Shown: piece by piece, positions 23,717 through 31,177 of the stretch
Position numbering within the stretch: the stretch's first letter is position 1
How the letters are laid out: each line of letters opens with the position of its first letter
NCBI GenBank assembly: GCA_964518835.1
Contig: CAZFKU010000011.1
Location: forward strand, 1-31,177
From: AB-629-J13 sp964518835
Lineage (GTDB): Bacteria > Fidelibacterota > Marinisomatia > Marinisomatales > AB-629-J13
Direction: 5' to 3'
Length of the DNA: 31,177 nt
Notes under the pieces: model-generated
Told to the model about the DNA's origin: nothing
The model's database searches: none
What the model saw: the letters and a program-made list of their open reading frames with translations, nothing else
Position numbers and translations under genes: made by a program

Positions 23717-25171
23717 ATGAGCCGCCAATTCATAATTCTGATGATAATTTCTGCAGGACTTTTAGTTTTGCGGGGATTTTTTATTTTGAAAACCTCAGTT
23801 ATTGATGATGAAGCCTATTACATGATGTACTCCCGCCATCTGGCATGGGGTTATATTGATCATGGACCTATGGTAGCGCTCATCATAAAATTGGGTACAA
23901 TCCTGTTTGGAGAAAACGGTTTTGGCATCAGGGTTGGCGGTTTGGTCCTGTACAGTTTTATGTCAATGTTCCTTTTCCATTTCGGGAAAAAAGAATTTAA
24001 CTCAAAAACCGGAGTCATTCTTTTTACTACATTTTGGATAAATATCCTGTTTCATACAAACGGAATTGTCACGACTCCTGATTCACCTCTGGCGTTTTTT
24101 TCTCTGCTGTCTGTGTGTATCTATTACAAGGCTTTTATGGAAAATCCTGATTGTTTTTATTTAGGAGGATTATTCCTTGGTCTGGCATTTTTGTCTAAAA
24201 TATCCGTATTGTTTATTGCAGTTGGGATTGGTCTGTTTCCTGTCATTTGCCGACCATTCAGAGCTCATCTTAAAGATTATCGGTTTTACCTTTCGTTTGT
24301 GATTGCCTTTGCTGTCTTTTCACCTTTTATTCTTTGGAATACACAAAATGATTGGGCATTTGTAAAATATCAAGGTGGTCATATTTCCGGAAAAGGAGGT
24401 ATTGATTCATTTATTGAATTATGGAGTGGTGTAGCGCTTTTATTGGGTCCGGTTTTATTTTATTATACCATGACCCTGCCGTGGAGACATGTTAAATCCC
24501 TTATTAAAGATTATGTCAATGTTTCTTCCAAAGAATTATATTTCGCATTGGTTACAGCAGTCCCCCTATTTTATTTTATCATTCATTCCCTGTTTTCACG
24601 GTTTGAATTAAACTGGCCTGCTCCCATCTTTTACGGAGGAATTTTTCTCTTTTCAATACATTTAGGGAAAACAGGAAAAAGTCATAAAAAAAAGCTCCTG
24701 TTTCAGTGGGGCTTTTCCCTGTTTTTGATTCTTATTATCACTGTTCAGACCTTTTATCCTGTTCTGCCATTGAAAGGGAAAAACGACATTACAAATCGAT
24801 ATTACTTGTACAATGGTTTGATAAAAAATCTAAATGTTTTCCTGAAAGATCATCCAGAATTTAATGAATATAGAATTACTGCAAACAACTATCAAATTCC
24901 ATCCATGATAAATCTGTGTCTCAAACCGGAGAAAGAAGCATCCTGTTTATCAATCAAATATCACAAGACTCTGTATTCATTTTTATATCCTCTGAATTCT
25001 TTAGGCGGAGAGCGTTTACTGTTTATCGAAAAAGGGAATTCTTTCCCTTCATTTCTTTCCACATATTGGGAAAACATACGCTCCCTCGCTTCATTTCAGT
25101 CCGAAAGAGACGGGATTTTAATTCAGGATTATTCTCTCTGGGAATTATCTGAATTCAGGGATAAGTTGTGA
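23717..25171 (+). CDS. GT-C family membrane glycosyltransferase (GT39/ArnT-like)
   Basis: This 484-aa polytopic protein has about 10 hydrophobic segments in residues 1-370 and a soluble C-terminal part of about 115 residues. The first periplasmic loop holds the GT-C acidic motif VIDDEAYYMMYSRHL (about 28-42), followed by GYIDHGPMVALI. TTPDSPLAFF (about 119-128) is another family hallmark (PMT_2). Such enzymes move a sugar from an isoprenyl-phosphate carrier to lipid, glycan or protein at the outer face of the inner membrane. The acceptor cannot be inferred. It is a single gene, divergent from priA and convergent with rplI (40 nt between stops). A weak hairpin AATTCC…GGAATT just past its stop could be a terminator, but I do not call it. 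Confidence 0.88.
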   Translation: MSRQFIILMIISAGLLVLRGFFILKTSVIDDEAYYMMYSRHLAWGYIDHGPMVALIIKLGTILFGENGFGIRVGGLVLYSFMSMFLFHFGKKEFNSKTGVILFTTFWINILFHTNGIVTTPDSPLAFFSLLSVCIYYKAFMENPDCFYLGGLFLGLAFLSKISVLFIAVGIGLFPVICRPFRAHLKDYRFYLSFVIAFAVFSPFILWNTQNDWAFVKYQGGHISGKGGIDSFIELWSGVALLLGPVLFYYTMTLPWRHVKSLIKDYVNVSSKELYFALVTAVPLFYFIIHSLFSRFELNWPAPIFYGGIFLFSIHLGKTGKSHKKKLLFQWGFSLFLILIITVQTFYPVLPLKGKNDITNRYYLYNGLIKNLNVFLKDHPEFNEYRITANNYQIPSMINLCLKPEKEASCLSIKYHKTLYSFLYPLNSLGGERLLFIEKGNSFPSFLSTYWENIRSLASFQSERDGILIQDYSLWELSEFRDKL

Positions 25172-25211
25172 ATTCCTGAATCAGGTTCCCGGAATTTTAA
25201 CCGCTTTTTTG

Positions 25212-25658
25212 CTAAATGGTTTTAATCACGTATAATTTTAATTCAGGGATGAGGTCGGGTGTTACTTTTACCGGTACATTGTACACTCCCAGCGCTTTGA
25301 TAGGTTCTTCAAGCTGAATGGCATGCCTGTCCACTGTAATTCCTTTATCCGATAAAGCCTGTTGAATGTCTTGGCTGGTAACAGAACCAAACATCCGCTC
25401 TTCCTCCCCCACCTGCACTTCAATGGTCAGTTCTGTCTTGGTGATGGAATTTCCCAAATTAATATATACTTTCTGAGCTCTTCCCGCCCGGTTTCTGATC
25501 ACTCGTTTTCGTTCTTCCGCAACGGCTAAATTCTGTTTGGAAGCCCTTAGCGCCAACCCTCGGGGAACGAGAAAGTTTCTTGCAAATCCCGGTTTCACCT
25601 TTACCACATCCCCTGCTGTACCAAGATTGTCTACATCCTTCAATAATATGACATCCAT
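25212..25658 (-). CDS. rplI: 50S ribosomal protein L9
   Basis: This is a 148-aa protein of normal length. It has the N-terminal signature MDVILLKDVDNLGTAGDVV and the GFARNFLVPRG RNA-binding region (residues about 24-34), then the long central helix (about 40-75) that separates the two globular domains. L9 binds 23S rRNA domain V near L1 and affects reading-frame maintenance. It is the last gene of the rpsF-rpsR-rplI block, starting 4 nt after rpsR with a strong AGGAAGGAT ribosome-binding site before the ATG. Confidence 0.97.
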   Translation of the reverse strand: MDVILLKDVDNLGTAGDVVKVKPGFARNFLVPRGLALRASKQNLAVAEERKRVIRNRAGRAQKVYINLGNSITKTELTIEVQVGEEERMFGSVTSQDIQQALSDKGITVDRHAIQLEEPIKALGVYNVPVKVTPDLIPELKLYVIKTI

Positions 25659-25662
25659 TTTT

Positions 25663-25893
25663 TTATCCTTCCTGGTTTATATTTGTATAGGGGATCAAGG
25701 CAAGGTTACGGGCTCTCTTAATTTCTCTGACTAGTTTTCTGTGCATTTTTGCACTTGTTCCTGTGACTCTCCGCGGCATTATTTTTCCCTGTTCAGTGAT
25801 AAAACGCCTTAGCAATTTTACATCCTTGTAGTTAATCTCAGTTATTCCGTTTTCTTTAAAATAACAGTATTTCTTTTTGTTTATAAGTGTCAT
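25663..25893 (-). CDS. rpsR: 30S ribosomal protein S18
   Basis: This 76-aa protein is full length. Conserved core: KYCYFKENGITEINYKDV, LLRRFITEQGKIMPRRVTG (residues about 28-46), and AKMHRKLVREIKRARNLALIPY. It forms a heterodimer with S6 on the 30S platform. It sits directly downstream of rpsF (8-nt gap); the ssb gene that often lies between rpsF and rpsR is absent. A single Cys remains near the N-terminus (KYCYF). Confidence 0.97.
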   Translation of the reverse strand: MTLINKKKYCYFKENGITEINYKDVKLLRRFITEQGKIMPRRVTGTSAKMHRKLVREIKRARNLALIPYTNINQEG

Positions 25894-25901
25894 GTTTTCC
25901 T

Positions 25902-26429
25902 CTAATCTTCTATTTCTTCTTGTGAAACTTTCTCCACATTTTCATCTTCTGTTTCTGCCTGTTGAGTTTCTACAGGGGACACTTCACTCTCTTGAGCATC
26001 CTCATCTGTGTCCTCAACAATTTTAGTGTCGACAGGATCCGGGATAAAAGTTTCTTCAGTGCCGATCTCACCATCATTTCCGCCTGTTTCAATCATTTCA
26101 TTTTCGATGATAATATCCTCCAGTTCTACAACCTTCGGTTTTTTATCCAGCCGTACGGTTTGGTGACGCATTACTGATGTATTCAATTTTAAAAACATTT
26201 CCAAATCCAACAGGAAATGTTGTTTATCATTTTCAAAGTGAATCAGAAGATAATTCCCGTATTTGTGTTTTTGAATGGAATAGGCAAGATGCTTTTTCCC
26301 CCAGACATAATGGTTTATCACATTTACTTTATTCTTCTCAAATTCATCATTGATTGTTTCTATGATCTTATTTAACCGCTCTTTTTCAAAGCCTGGATTC
26401 ACAATATACATAGTTTCATAATATCTCAT
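25902..26429 (-). CDS. rpsF: 30S ribosomal protein S6 with long acidic tail
   Basis: This is a 175-aa protein. Residues 1-100 are the S6 ferredoxin-like fold (MRYYETMYIVNPG, VINHYVWGKKHLAYSIQKHKYGNYLLIHF, LNTSVMRHQTVRLD), which pairs with S18. Residues about 101-175 form an extra tail rich in Glu and Asp (for example IVEDTDEDAQESE and ETEDENVEKVSQEEIED) with almost no hydrophobic core, likely disordered. The family is usually 95-140 aa, so the tail is at the long end. Its ATG overlaps the hppA stop by 4 nt (ATGA), so its translation may be coupled to the pyrophosphatase. Confidence 0.96.
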   Translation of the reverse strand: MRYYETMYIVNPGFEKERLNKIIETINDEFEKNKVNVINHYVWGKKHLAYSIQKHKYGNYLLIHFENDKQHFLLDLEMFLKLNTSVMRHQTVRLDKKPKVVELEDIIIENEMIETGGNDGEIGTEETFIPDPVDTKIVEDTDEDAQESEVSPVETQQAETEDENVEKVSQEEIED

Positions 26430-28582
26430 TTTATTTCCTCCAATAATGGTGCGATGACCAAAGATACAACTGACATCAGTTTAATTAAAATATTCAGCGA
26501 TGGACCAGAAGTATCCTTGAATGGATCACCCACCGTATCACCTACTACAGCCGCCTTGTGTGCTTCAGAACCTTTCCCATATGTTTTGCCATCAATTTCA
26601 ATTTTCTCTTCTATCATTTTCTTGGCATTATCCCAGGCACCACCGGCATTGGACTGGAAGATTGCCATCAGAACTCCGCAAACCGTTACACCTGCCAGCA
26701 AACCTCCAAGGGTTTCAGCGCCAAAAGCGAATCCAACAATTACTGGAGTTAAAATCGCTAATAGTCCGGGGATAATCATTTCCTTAATAGCTGATTGTGT
26801 CGATATTTCTACGCATTTTCCAAATTCAGCTTTACCGTCAGCAGCATCAAATATTTTTTGGTCCTCTTCCGTCCATTCATCCTCATCTTCGTATTTATTC
26901 ATCACCGAAAGAGCAGCCGATAATTCCGGTATATTCTTAAATTGACGACGCACTTCTTCTATCATTGCCATTGCCGCCCTTCCCACAGCTCCCATTGCAA
27001 GAGAAGAAAAAAGGAACGGCAGCATTCCTCCCACAAATAATCCTGCCATGACTAAGGGATTCGAAACATCAATGGTTTTAATATCGGACTGTACCATAAA
27101 TGCAGCAAATAAAGCCAATGCTGTGAGAGCTGCTGATCCAATGGCAAACCCCTTTCCAATAGCAGCGGTCGTATTACCCACAGCATCCAGTTTATCTGTA
27201 CGATTTCTAACTTCAGATGGGAGATCAGCCATTTCAGCAATTCCCCCGGCATTATCCGAAATGGGACCGTAAGCATCCACAGCAAGCTGAATTCCGGTAT
27301 TTGCCAGCATCCCAAGGGCAGCCATTGCAATTCCGTACAACCCGGCAAAATAATGAGCTCCTATTATTCCTGATGCAATGATGAGAATAGGAATAGCGGT
27401 GGACTGCATTCCAACACCCAGTCCGGCGATTATATTTGTTGCGGGACCTGTAAGTGATTGTCGGGTAATGGATTTTGTCGGGGAAGTGTGAGTACCGGTA
27501 TAATGCTCAGTAATCAATCCTATTCCAAGACCTGCTATTAATCCGATTGTGGTTGCCCAAAAAACTCCCAAACTGGAATATTCCGTTCCGTTCATTGTAT
27601 AAGTACCGGGAAGCATCTTCATAATTAGAAAATACATAACAACAACCATAATTAATGACGATCCGAATTCCCCTCTATTGAGAGCTTTTTGAGGATTTCC
27701 TCCTTCTTTTACCGAAACCATAAATGTCCCGAGAATCGAAACCACAATTCCCGATGCTGCAATTATCAAGGGTAAAACCACAAAATTCAAATCAAAGCCT
27801 CCTGCAACTAAAATGCTGGCTCCCAACACCATAGAACCAATGATGGAACCAACGTAGGATTCAAAGAGGTCCGCACCCATTCCGGCTACATCCCCAACAT
27901 TGTCACCCACATTATCTGCGATTGTGGCAGGGTTCAACGGATGATCTTCGGGAATTCCTGCTTCAACCTTGCCAACTAAATCCGCCCCCACATCAGCTGC
28001 TTTTGTATAAATCCCGCCACCAACACGAGCAAACAATGCAATGGATGAAGCACCCAGGGAAAACCCGGAAATCACCGTCAGGATTACTGAAAATTCGCCT
28101 TCAAAATATGAATTATAAAAAACAAACAAGGATCCCAGTCCCAATACCCCCAAGCCCACCACGGAAAGTCCCATGACTGATCCTCCCGTGAATGCAACAT
28201 TCAAAGCCGGAGCGATACCTGTCCTGGCAGCGTGGGTCGTACGGTTATTTGCTTTTGTGGCAACACGCATTCCAAGAAATCCCGCCAACCCAGAAGTCAG
28301 GGCTCCTGTTCCAAAAGACAGTGCAATCAAACTGCTTGAACCTGTTTTCCCCCAGTTTGCAAATCCTAATAATGCCGCTACAGCAATCACAAAAATGACC
28401 AACACACGGTACTCCGCTTTTAAAAATGCCATTGCACCTTCAGCGATATTTGCACCAATTGTCTTCATTTTGCCAGTGCCTTCGTCCTGTTTTTCTATCC
28501 ACCGTGTTTTCCACACAGAGAATATCAATGCCAACACACCGGCAGTTAGTATTAACCATAAATTCGTATTCATGTTATTCAT
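26426..28582 (-). CDS. hppA: Membrane-bound K+-dependent pyrophosphatase, probably Na+-pumping
   Basis: This 718-aa protein has about 16 transmembrane helices and uses pyrophosphate hydrolysis to pump cations out of the cytoplasm. The substrate-binding signature DVGADLVGKVE is at residues 197-207, followed by the DNVGDNVGD metal-binding run (223-231). Ala473 in GNTTAAIGKG marks the K+-dependent type; K+-independent enzymes have Lys there. Glu241 in ADLFESYVG sits where Na+-transporting enzymes such as that of Thermotoga keep their gate glutamate, so Na+ pumping is likely; dual Na+/H+ pumping cannot be excluded. It lies between pth (13-nt gap) and rpsF (4-nt overlap) in a translation-gene operon, where pyrophosphate from tRNA charging would be abundant. 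Start is ATG at 28582; a second ATG three codons in is an alternative. Confidence 0.96.
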   Translation of the reverse strand: MNNMNTNLWLILTAGVLALIFSVWKTRWIEKQDEGTGKMKTIGANIAEGAMAFLKAEYRVLVIFVIAVAALLGFANWGKTGSSSLIALSFGTGALTSGLAGFLGMRVATKANNRTTHAARTGIAPALNVAFTGGSVMGLSVVGLGVLGLGSLFVFYNSYFEGEFSVILTVISGFSLGASSIALFARVGGGIYTKAADVGADLVGKVEAGIPEDHPLNPATIADNVGDNVGDVAGMGADLFESYVGSIIGSMVLGASILVAGGFDLNFVVLPLIIAASGIVVSILGTFMVSVKEGGNPQKALNRGEFGSSLIMVVVMYFLIMKMLPGTYTMNGTEYSSLGVFWATTIGLIAGLGIGLITEHYTGTHTSPTKSITRQSLTGPATNIIAGLGVGMQSTAIPILIIASGIIGAHYFAGLYGIAMAALGMLANTGIQLAVDAYGPISDNAGGIAEMADLPSEVRNRTDKLDAVGNTTAAIGKGFAIGSAALTALALFAAFMVQSDIKTIDVSNPLVMAGLFVGGMLPFLFSSLAMGAVGRAAMAMIEEVRRQFKNIPELSAALSVMNKYEDEDEWTEEDQKIFDAADGKAEFGKCVEISTQSAIKEMIIPGLLAILTPVIVGFAFGAETLGGLLAGVTVCGVLMAIFQSNAGGAWDNAKKMIEEKIEIDGKTYGKGSEAHKAAVVGDTVGDPFKDTSGPSLNILIKLMSVVSLVIAPLLEEIK

Positions 28583-28595
28583 CGTTTATTTTTCC

Positions 28596-29150
28596 TCAGG
28601 AATTATATTTATTCATTGTTTTGTCCAAACCTGCATACAAAACAGATTCTGCAGCGTCTGCTGTAATGTGAATCATTTCATCAGCCAGGGGGCGATCCTT
28701 TTTTCTAAATGGTTTCAGTACATATTTTTCTGCGGGTCGCCGGTGATCTTCAGCGGCGACTCCATACCGGATTCTTGGAAAATGAGTACTGCCCATGTGA
28801 TAAATAATTGACTCCATCCCTCTGTGACATCCGTCTCCGCCTTTAGGACGAATTCTCATTTTCCCCAAAGGCAGGTCCACATCATCCACAACGACATGGA
28901 GTTCGTTCACAGAAATGTCCCAATCCCGGGAAATGGTTTTCACTGCAAGTCCGCTTTTATTCATGCCGGTTGTAGGTTTAACCAAAAGAGCATTTCCATT
29001 GTTTTTACGGGTGTACACATAATCACCTTTTCCCGGTTTGAACCTAAGATTCCATCTTCTGGCTAATTCATCCACAATCCAAAATCCTGCATTATGTTTT
29101 GTGTCTGCATAAGTACTTCCCGGATTTCCAAGCCCTAAAAAGGCGATCAT
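28596..29150 (-). CDS. pth: Peptidyl-tRNA hydrolase
   Basis: This 184-aa enzyme frees tRNA from stalled peptidyl-tRNA by cutting the ester bond. Active-site residues: Asn9 (GLGNPG), catalytic His19 (TKHNAGF), Asn64 (TTGMNKSG) and Asp89 (VVDDVDLPLG), matching E. coli Asn10, His20, Asn68 and Asp93. At the place of E. coli Asn114, in the GGHNG loop that holds the substrate, this protein reads GCHRG, with Arg110. The start overlaps the rplY stop by 4 nt (ATGA). The rplY-pth pair is a conserved bacterial neighbourhood. It is full length and otherwise ordinary. Confidence 0.96.
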   Translation of the reverse strand: MIAFLGLGNPGSTYADTKHNAGFWIVDELARRWNLRFKPGKGDYVYTRKNNGNALLVKPTTGMNKSGLAVKTISRDWDISVNELHVVVDDVDLPLGKMRIRPKGGDGCHRGMESIIYHMGSTHFPRIRYGVAAEDHRRPAEKYVLKPFRKKDRPLADEMIHITADAAESVLYAGLDKTMNKYNS

Positions 29151-29809
29151 GATTCTTCAGATTTATCCTCTTTGGATTCTGGTGCTTCTTCGCTCTCTTC
29201 GGGTTCTTCGCCTTCAGCAAGTTCAACTTCCTCTTCTTCAATCTCTTCTTCAATTTCTTCCTTCGGAGGCTGACAGCTCACAACCGAAAGGTCACTGCTG
29301 GTTAATATTTCCAATTCATCTGAAACTTCTAGGTCTTCTACATTTAAACTGGCATGCATTTCCAAATCCGAAATGTCCACCACCACCTGTTCAGGAACAT
29401 CTGCAGGAAGACAGTTGATTTCAATAGAGGTTAAATTCTGCATCATCACACCTCCTTCTTGCACTCCCGGCGCATCCCCTTCCAGAACCAACGGAACGGA
29501 AATGGTCATCTTTTCATCCCTGCGTATTCGCATAAGATCAATATGAATAATATCATCTGTTACAGGATGATATTGGATATCTTTTACCATCACATATTGA
29601 GTATCGCCTTTTAAATCAACTTTAAATATGCGATGACCAGATCGTAAAGATTTTAAAAGTTCAATTTTATTCACCGAAAGATTAATGTTTTCTACCCCTT
29701 TGTAATAATAATTTGCAGGGATAATTCCATTTTTTCTAAGGAGACGGGCGGAACTTCCTCCTCTTTCTGTTCTTTCAGTTAAGTTTAATTGTTCATATTG
29801 TTGTGCCAT
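29147..29809 (-). CDS. rplY: 50S ribosomal protein L25 (CTC/TL5 long form)
   Basis: The product is 220 aa. The N-terminal 5S rRNA-binding L25 domain (residues 1-90: LNLTERTERGGSSARLLRKN, GHRIFKVDL, DIQYHPVTDDIIHIDLMRI) is followed by the TL5/CTC β-domain (about 95-185, with VPLVLEGDAPGVQEGGV). The last 35 or so residues are almost all Glu/Asp/Ser. I chose the ATG at 29809, preceded by GGAGAAAACA; a TTG at 29821, abutting the prs stop, would add MEKT. The protein binds 5S rRNA and, in long forms, is linked to stress tolerance. It lies between prs and pth. Confidence 0.95.
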   Translation of the reverse strand: MAQQYEQLNLTERTERGGSSARLLRKNGIIPANYYYKGVENINLSVNKIELLKSLRSGHRIFKVDLKGDTQYVMVKDIQYHPVTDDIIHIDLMRIRRDEKMTISVPLVLEGDAPGVQEGGVMMQNLTSIEINCLPADVPEQVVVDISDLEMHASLNVEDLEVSDELEILTSSDLSVVSCQPPKEEIEEEIEEEEVELAEGEEPEESEEAPESKEDKSEES

Positions 29810-29821
29810 TGTTTTCTCCAA

Positions 29822-30775
29822 TTAAAAATCAAAAAGCGCACTAACGGATTCACCTAGGTGAATTCGTTTTATGGCTTCTCCAAAAATACCTGCTACCGAA
29901 ACCACATCCATATTCGCAAGTTTTTTTTCTTCAGAAATATAAATGGTATCGGTCAATAGAATGTGCTTAATCTCAGAATCTTTAATTCGTTCAAGTGCCG
30001 GATCAGACAAGACTGCATGGGTAGCCACAGCCGAGACCGACTTCGCTCCATGCTTCAGGGCTGCTTCAGCAGCATTTACAGTTGTCCCTGCTGTATCTAT
30101 CATGTCATCTATGATGAGCACATCTTTTCCGTCTAAATTACCAATGAGATGCATAATCTCAGCTTTGTTCGGCGAATATCTCCGTTTATCAATTAAAGCA
30201 AAATGCATCCCCAATCTTTTTGCATATGCCTGACTTATGGGTGCAGATCCGACATCGGGTGAAAGCACCACTGTTTTTTCCGGAGTTTTATACCGTTTTT
30301 TAATTTCATTTAATAAAACGATCCTGCTGTATAAATGGTCAAACGGAATAGATGCAAAACCCTGAATCTGGGTAGAATGTAAATCCATGCTGATAATGCG
30401 GTTTGCTCCCGATGCGGTAAATAAATCTACCAAAACTCTGGATGATATGGGAACACGGGGAGTGTCTTTTCTGTCCTGTCTTGCGTATCCAAAATAGGGG
30501 ATAACTGCTGTAACCCTTTTTGCGGAGGCACGAATAGCGGCATCCAGCATGAGTATCAATTCCATAATATTTTCTGCAGGACTGTTGGTTGACTGAATAA
30601 TGAAAACATCTTTCCCTCGAACATTTTCTTTGTATTTTACCCACAACTCACCGTCAGCAAAATTCCTAGTGGAAATTTTACCCAGAGGGATATCCAGGTA
30701 GTCCGTAATTCTCTGAGCCAATTGAGAATTGCTCCTGCCGGAAAATATCTTCAATTCATCTGTTAACGTTGTCAT
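29822..30775 (-). CDS. prs: Ribose-phosphate pyrophosphokinase (PRPP synthetase)
   Basis: This 317-aa enzyme makes phosphoribosyl pyrophosphate from ribose 5-phosphate and ATP, feeding purine, pyrimidine, NAD, His and Trp synthesis. Class I features: FADGELWVKYKENVRGKDVF near the N-terminus, RQDRKDTPRVPIS (ATP site), DLHSTQIQGF (metal binding, with Asp and His), and the PRPP loop VLIIDDMIDTAGTT. Length is normal. It follows ispE and tRNA-Gln on the same strand and is followed by rplY with essentially no gap, the order seen in many bacteria. Confidence 0.97.
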   Translation of the reverse strand: MTTLTDELKIFSGRSNSQLAQRITDYLDIPLGKISTRNFADGELWVKYKENVRGKDVFIIQSTNSPAENIMELILMLDAAIRASAKRVTAVIPYFGYARQDRKDTPRVPISSRVLVDLFTASGANRIISMDLHSTQIQGFASIPFDHLYSRIVLLNEIKKRYKTPEKTVVLSPDVGSAPISQAYAKRLGMHFALIDKRRYSPNKAEIMHLIGNLDGKDVLIIDDMIDTAGTTVNAAEAALKHGAKSVSAVATHAVLSDPALERIKDSEIKHILLTDTIYISEEKKLANMDVVSVAGIFGEAIKRIHLGESVSALFDF

Positions 30776-30812
30776 TTAGTATGTTCTGTTAAAAAATTTT
30801 ATCCATTATTTG

Positions 30813-30883
30813 CTGGGGCGCAGGGACTCGAACCCCGACTGCCGGGACCAAAACCCGGTGTCCTGCCGTTAGACGACGCCCCA
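30813..30883 (-). tRNA. tRNA-Gln(TTG)
   Basis: On the minus strand the acceptor is TGGGGCG with CGCCCCA, the weak first pair typical of tRNA-Gln. The D arm is GTC…GAC; the anticodon stem is CCGGG with CCCGG; the loop TTTTGGT gives anticodon TTG. The T arm is CGGGG-TTCGAGT-CCCTG (one G·T). The discriminator is G, and CCA is not encoded. It sits between ispE and prs on the same strand, so it may be cut out of the operon transcript. Confidence 0.95.
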
Positions 30884-30924
30884 AAAATCCAGTTAATCCC
30901 TGCTGGGTAATGTCAGCAATAGAA

Positions 30925-31177
30925 TTATGAATTGGCAGGAAAGGTTACGATTGTGTGGTAGGACGAACTAAAATGTGTTTCCGCTGATACAGCCGCAGAT
31001 TCATCATTAAAGATTCCATACACAGTCGAGCCGCTTCCCGACAAACTGGCATATACAGCACCTAACTCTACTAATACGGTTTTTACTTTGCCAATTTCTG
31101 GATATGCTGGAAAAACAATATCTTCAAAATCATTTTTAAATATCTCTTCAGGAAAAAGATTCTCCTGAAAAAAGCTG
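30925..31177 (-). CDS. ispE: 4-diphosphocytidyl-2-C-methyl-D-erythritol kinase, C-terminal part
   Basis: Only the last 84 codons are in the window; the gene continues beyond the right edge. Translation gives a GHMP-kinase C-terminus: the NDFE…FPAYPEIGKV segment, then ASLSGSGSTVYGIF, the glycine-rich strand that is the family's third conserved motif, ending …IVTFPANS and a TAA stop (30925-30927). IspE phosphorylates CDP-methylerythritol in the non-mevalonate (MEP) isoprenoid pathway, so this organism probably uses that pathway. The place upstream of tRNA-Gln and prs matches the common ispE-prs neighbourhood and supports the call. Confidence 0.9.
   Translation of the reverse strand, partial: SFFQENLFPEEIFKNDFEDIVFPAYPEIGKVKTVLVELGAVYASLSGSGSTVYGIFNDESAAVSAETHFSSSYHTIVTFPANS

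Noticed and set aside
25172..25211. Terminator between the glycosyltransferase gene and rplI
   Set aside because: AATTCC…GGAATT and an inner CCTGA/TCAGG give competing weak stems without a clean T run on either strand.
26454..26945. Plus-strand open frame of 163 codons opposite the 3' end of hppA
   Set aside because: A shadow frame. hppA is certain here and the frame's translation is low-complexity Ser/Pro/Ala/Ile.
28173..28811. Long plus-strand open frame of 212 codons opposite hppA and pth
   Set aside because: It is antisense to two certain genes. Its Pro/Ala/Asn-rich translation mirrors the small-residue membrane-helix codons of hppA and resembles no protein family.

Overview
The window is a gene-dense, AT-leaning (roughly 40% GC by eye) stretch of a Gram-negative bacterial chromosome. 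The 3' part is pure housekeeping. The 5' half carries several outer-membrane β-barrel proteins with unusual domain fusions: a TolB-like propeller with a barrel, a barrel with SppA, CsgG with a barrel, and a PorV/PorQ-like protein. These traits fit the FCB superphylum. Candidatus Marinimicrobia (SAR406/Neomarinimicrobiota) is my best guess, but no 16S or other decisive marker is present. No CRISPR array, insertion sequence, prophage or integrase is visible.

Layout. (1) 1-4704, plus strand: a 5'-truncated propeller/β-barrel protein, then an SppA-type S49 peptidase with an N-terminal barrel-like domain. (2) 4732-7155: pcm on the minus strand, divergent from two secreted proteins, a phytase-like propeller and a complete S1/P1 zinc nuclease. 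(3) 7173-10692, minus strand: a tightly packed set of a 113-aa unknown protein, a YadG-like ABC ATPase, a YadH-like permease and a CsgG-domain outer-membrane protein. Its leader holds two mutually exclusive hairpins that look like an attenuator. (4) 10693-11338: the largest non-coding gap. (5) 11339-16314, minus strand: ligA, a cysteine-desulfurase-like enzyme, a putative lipoprotein and a DUF971 protein. (6) 16376-18728: tRNA-Val(CAC), a cold-shock protein, a UspA-like protein (minus strand), translation initiation factor IF-1 with a TTG start, and a DEDDy 3'-5' exonuclease, separated by clear intrinsic terminators. (7) 18877-23623, minus strand: a four-gene operon with almost no gaps, priA - outer-membrane protein - PD-(D/E)XK nuclease - DEDDh exonuclease. 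(8) 23717-25171, plus strand: a GT-C membrane glycosyltransferase. (9) 25212-31177, minus strand: ispE (truncated by the window edge) - tRNA-Gln(TTG) - prs - rplY - pth - hppA - rpsF - rpsR - rplI. This resembles the conserved bacterial ispE-prs-rplY-pth cluster, but a membrane pyrophosphatase sits where ychF is often found.

How the genes fit together. The right end couples isoprenoid and nucleotide precursor supply (ispE, prs), ribosomal proteins L25, S6, S18 and L9, peptidyl-tRNA recycling, and a K+-dependent, probably Na+-pumping pyrophosphatase. That pump could use the pyrophosphate released by tRNA charging and nucleotide polymerisation. The priA operon links replication restart to two uncharacterised nucleases with intact catalytic residues and is the best candidate for an undescribed functional module. 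Most of the rest is ordinary core genome. The novelty lies in domain fusions, operon partners and leader structures, not in a recognisable defence or mobile system.
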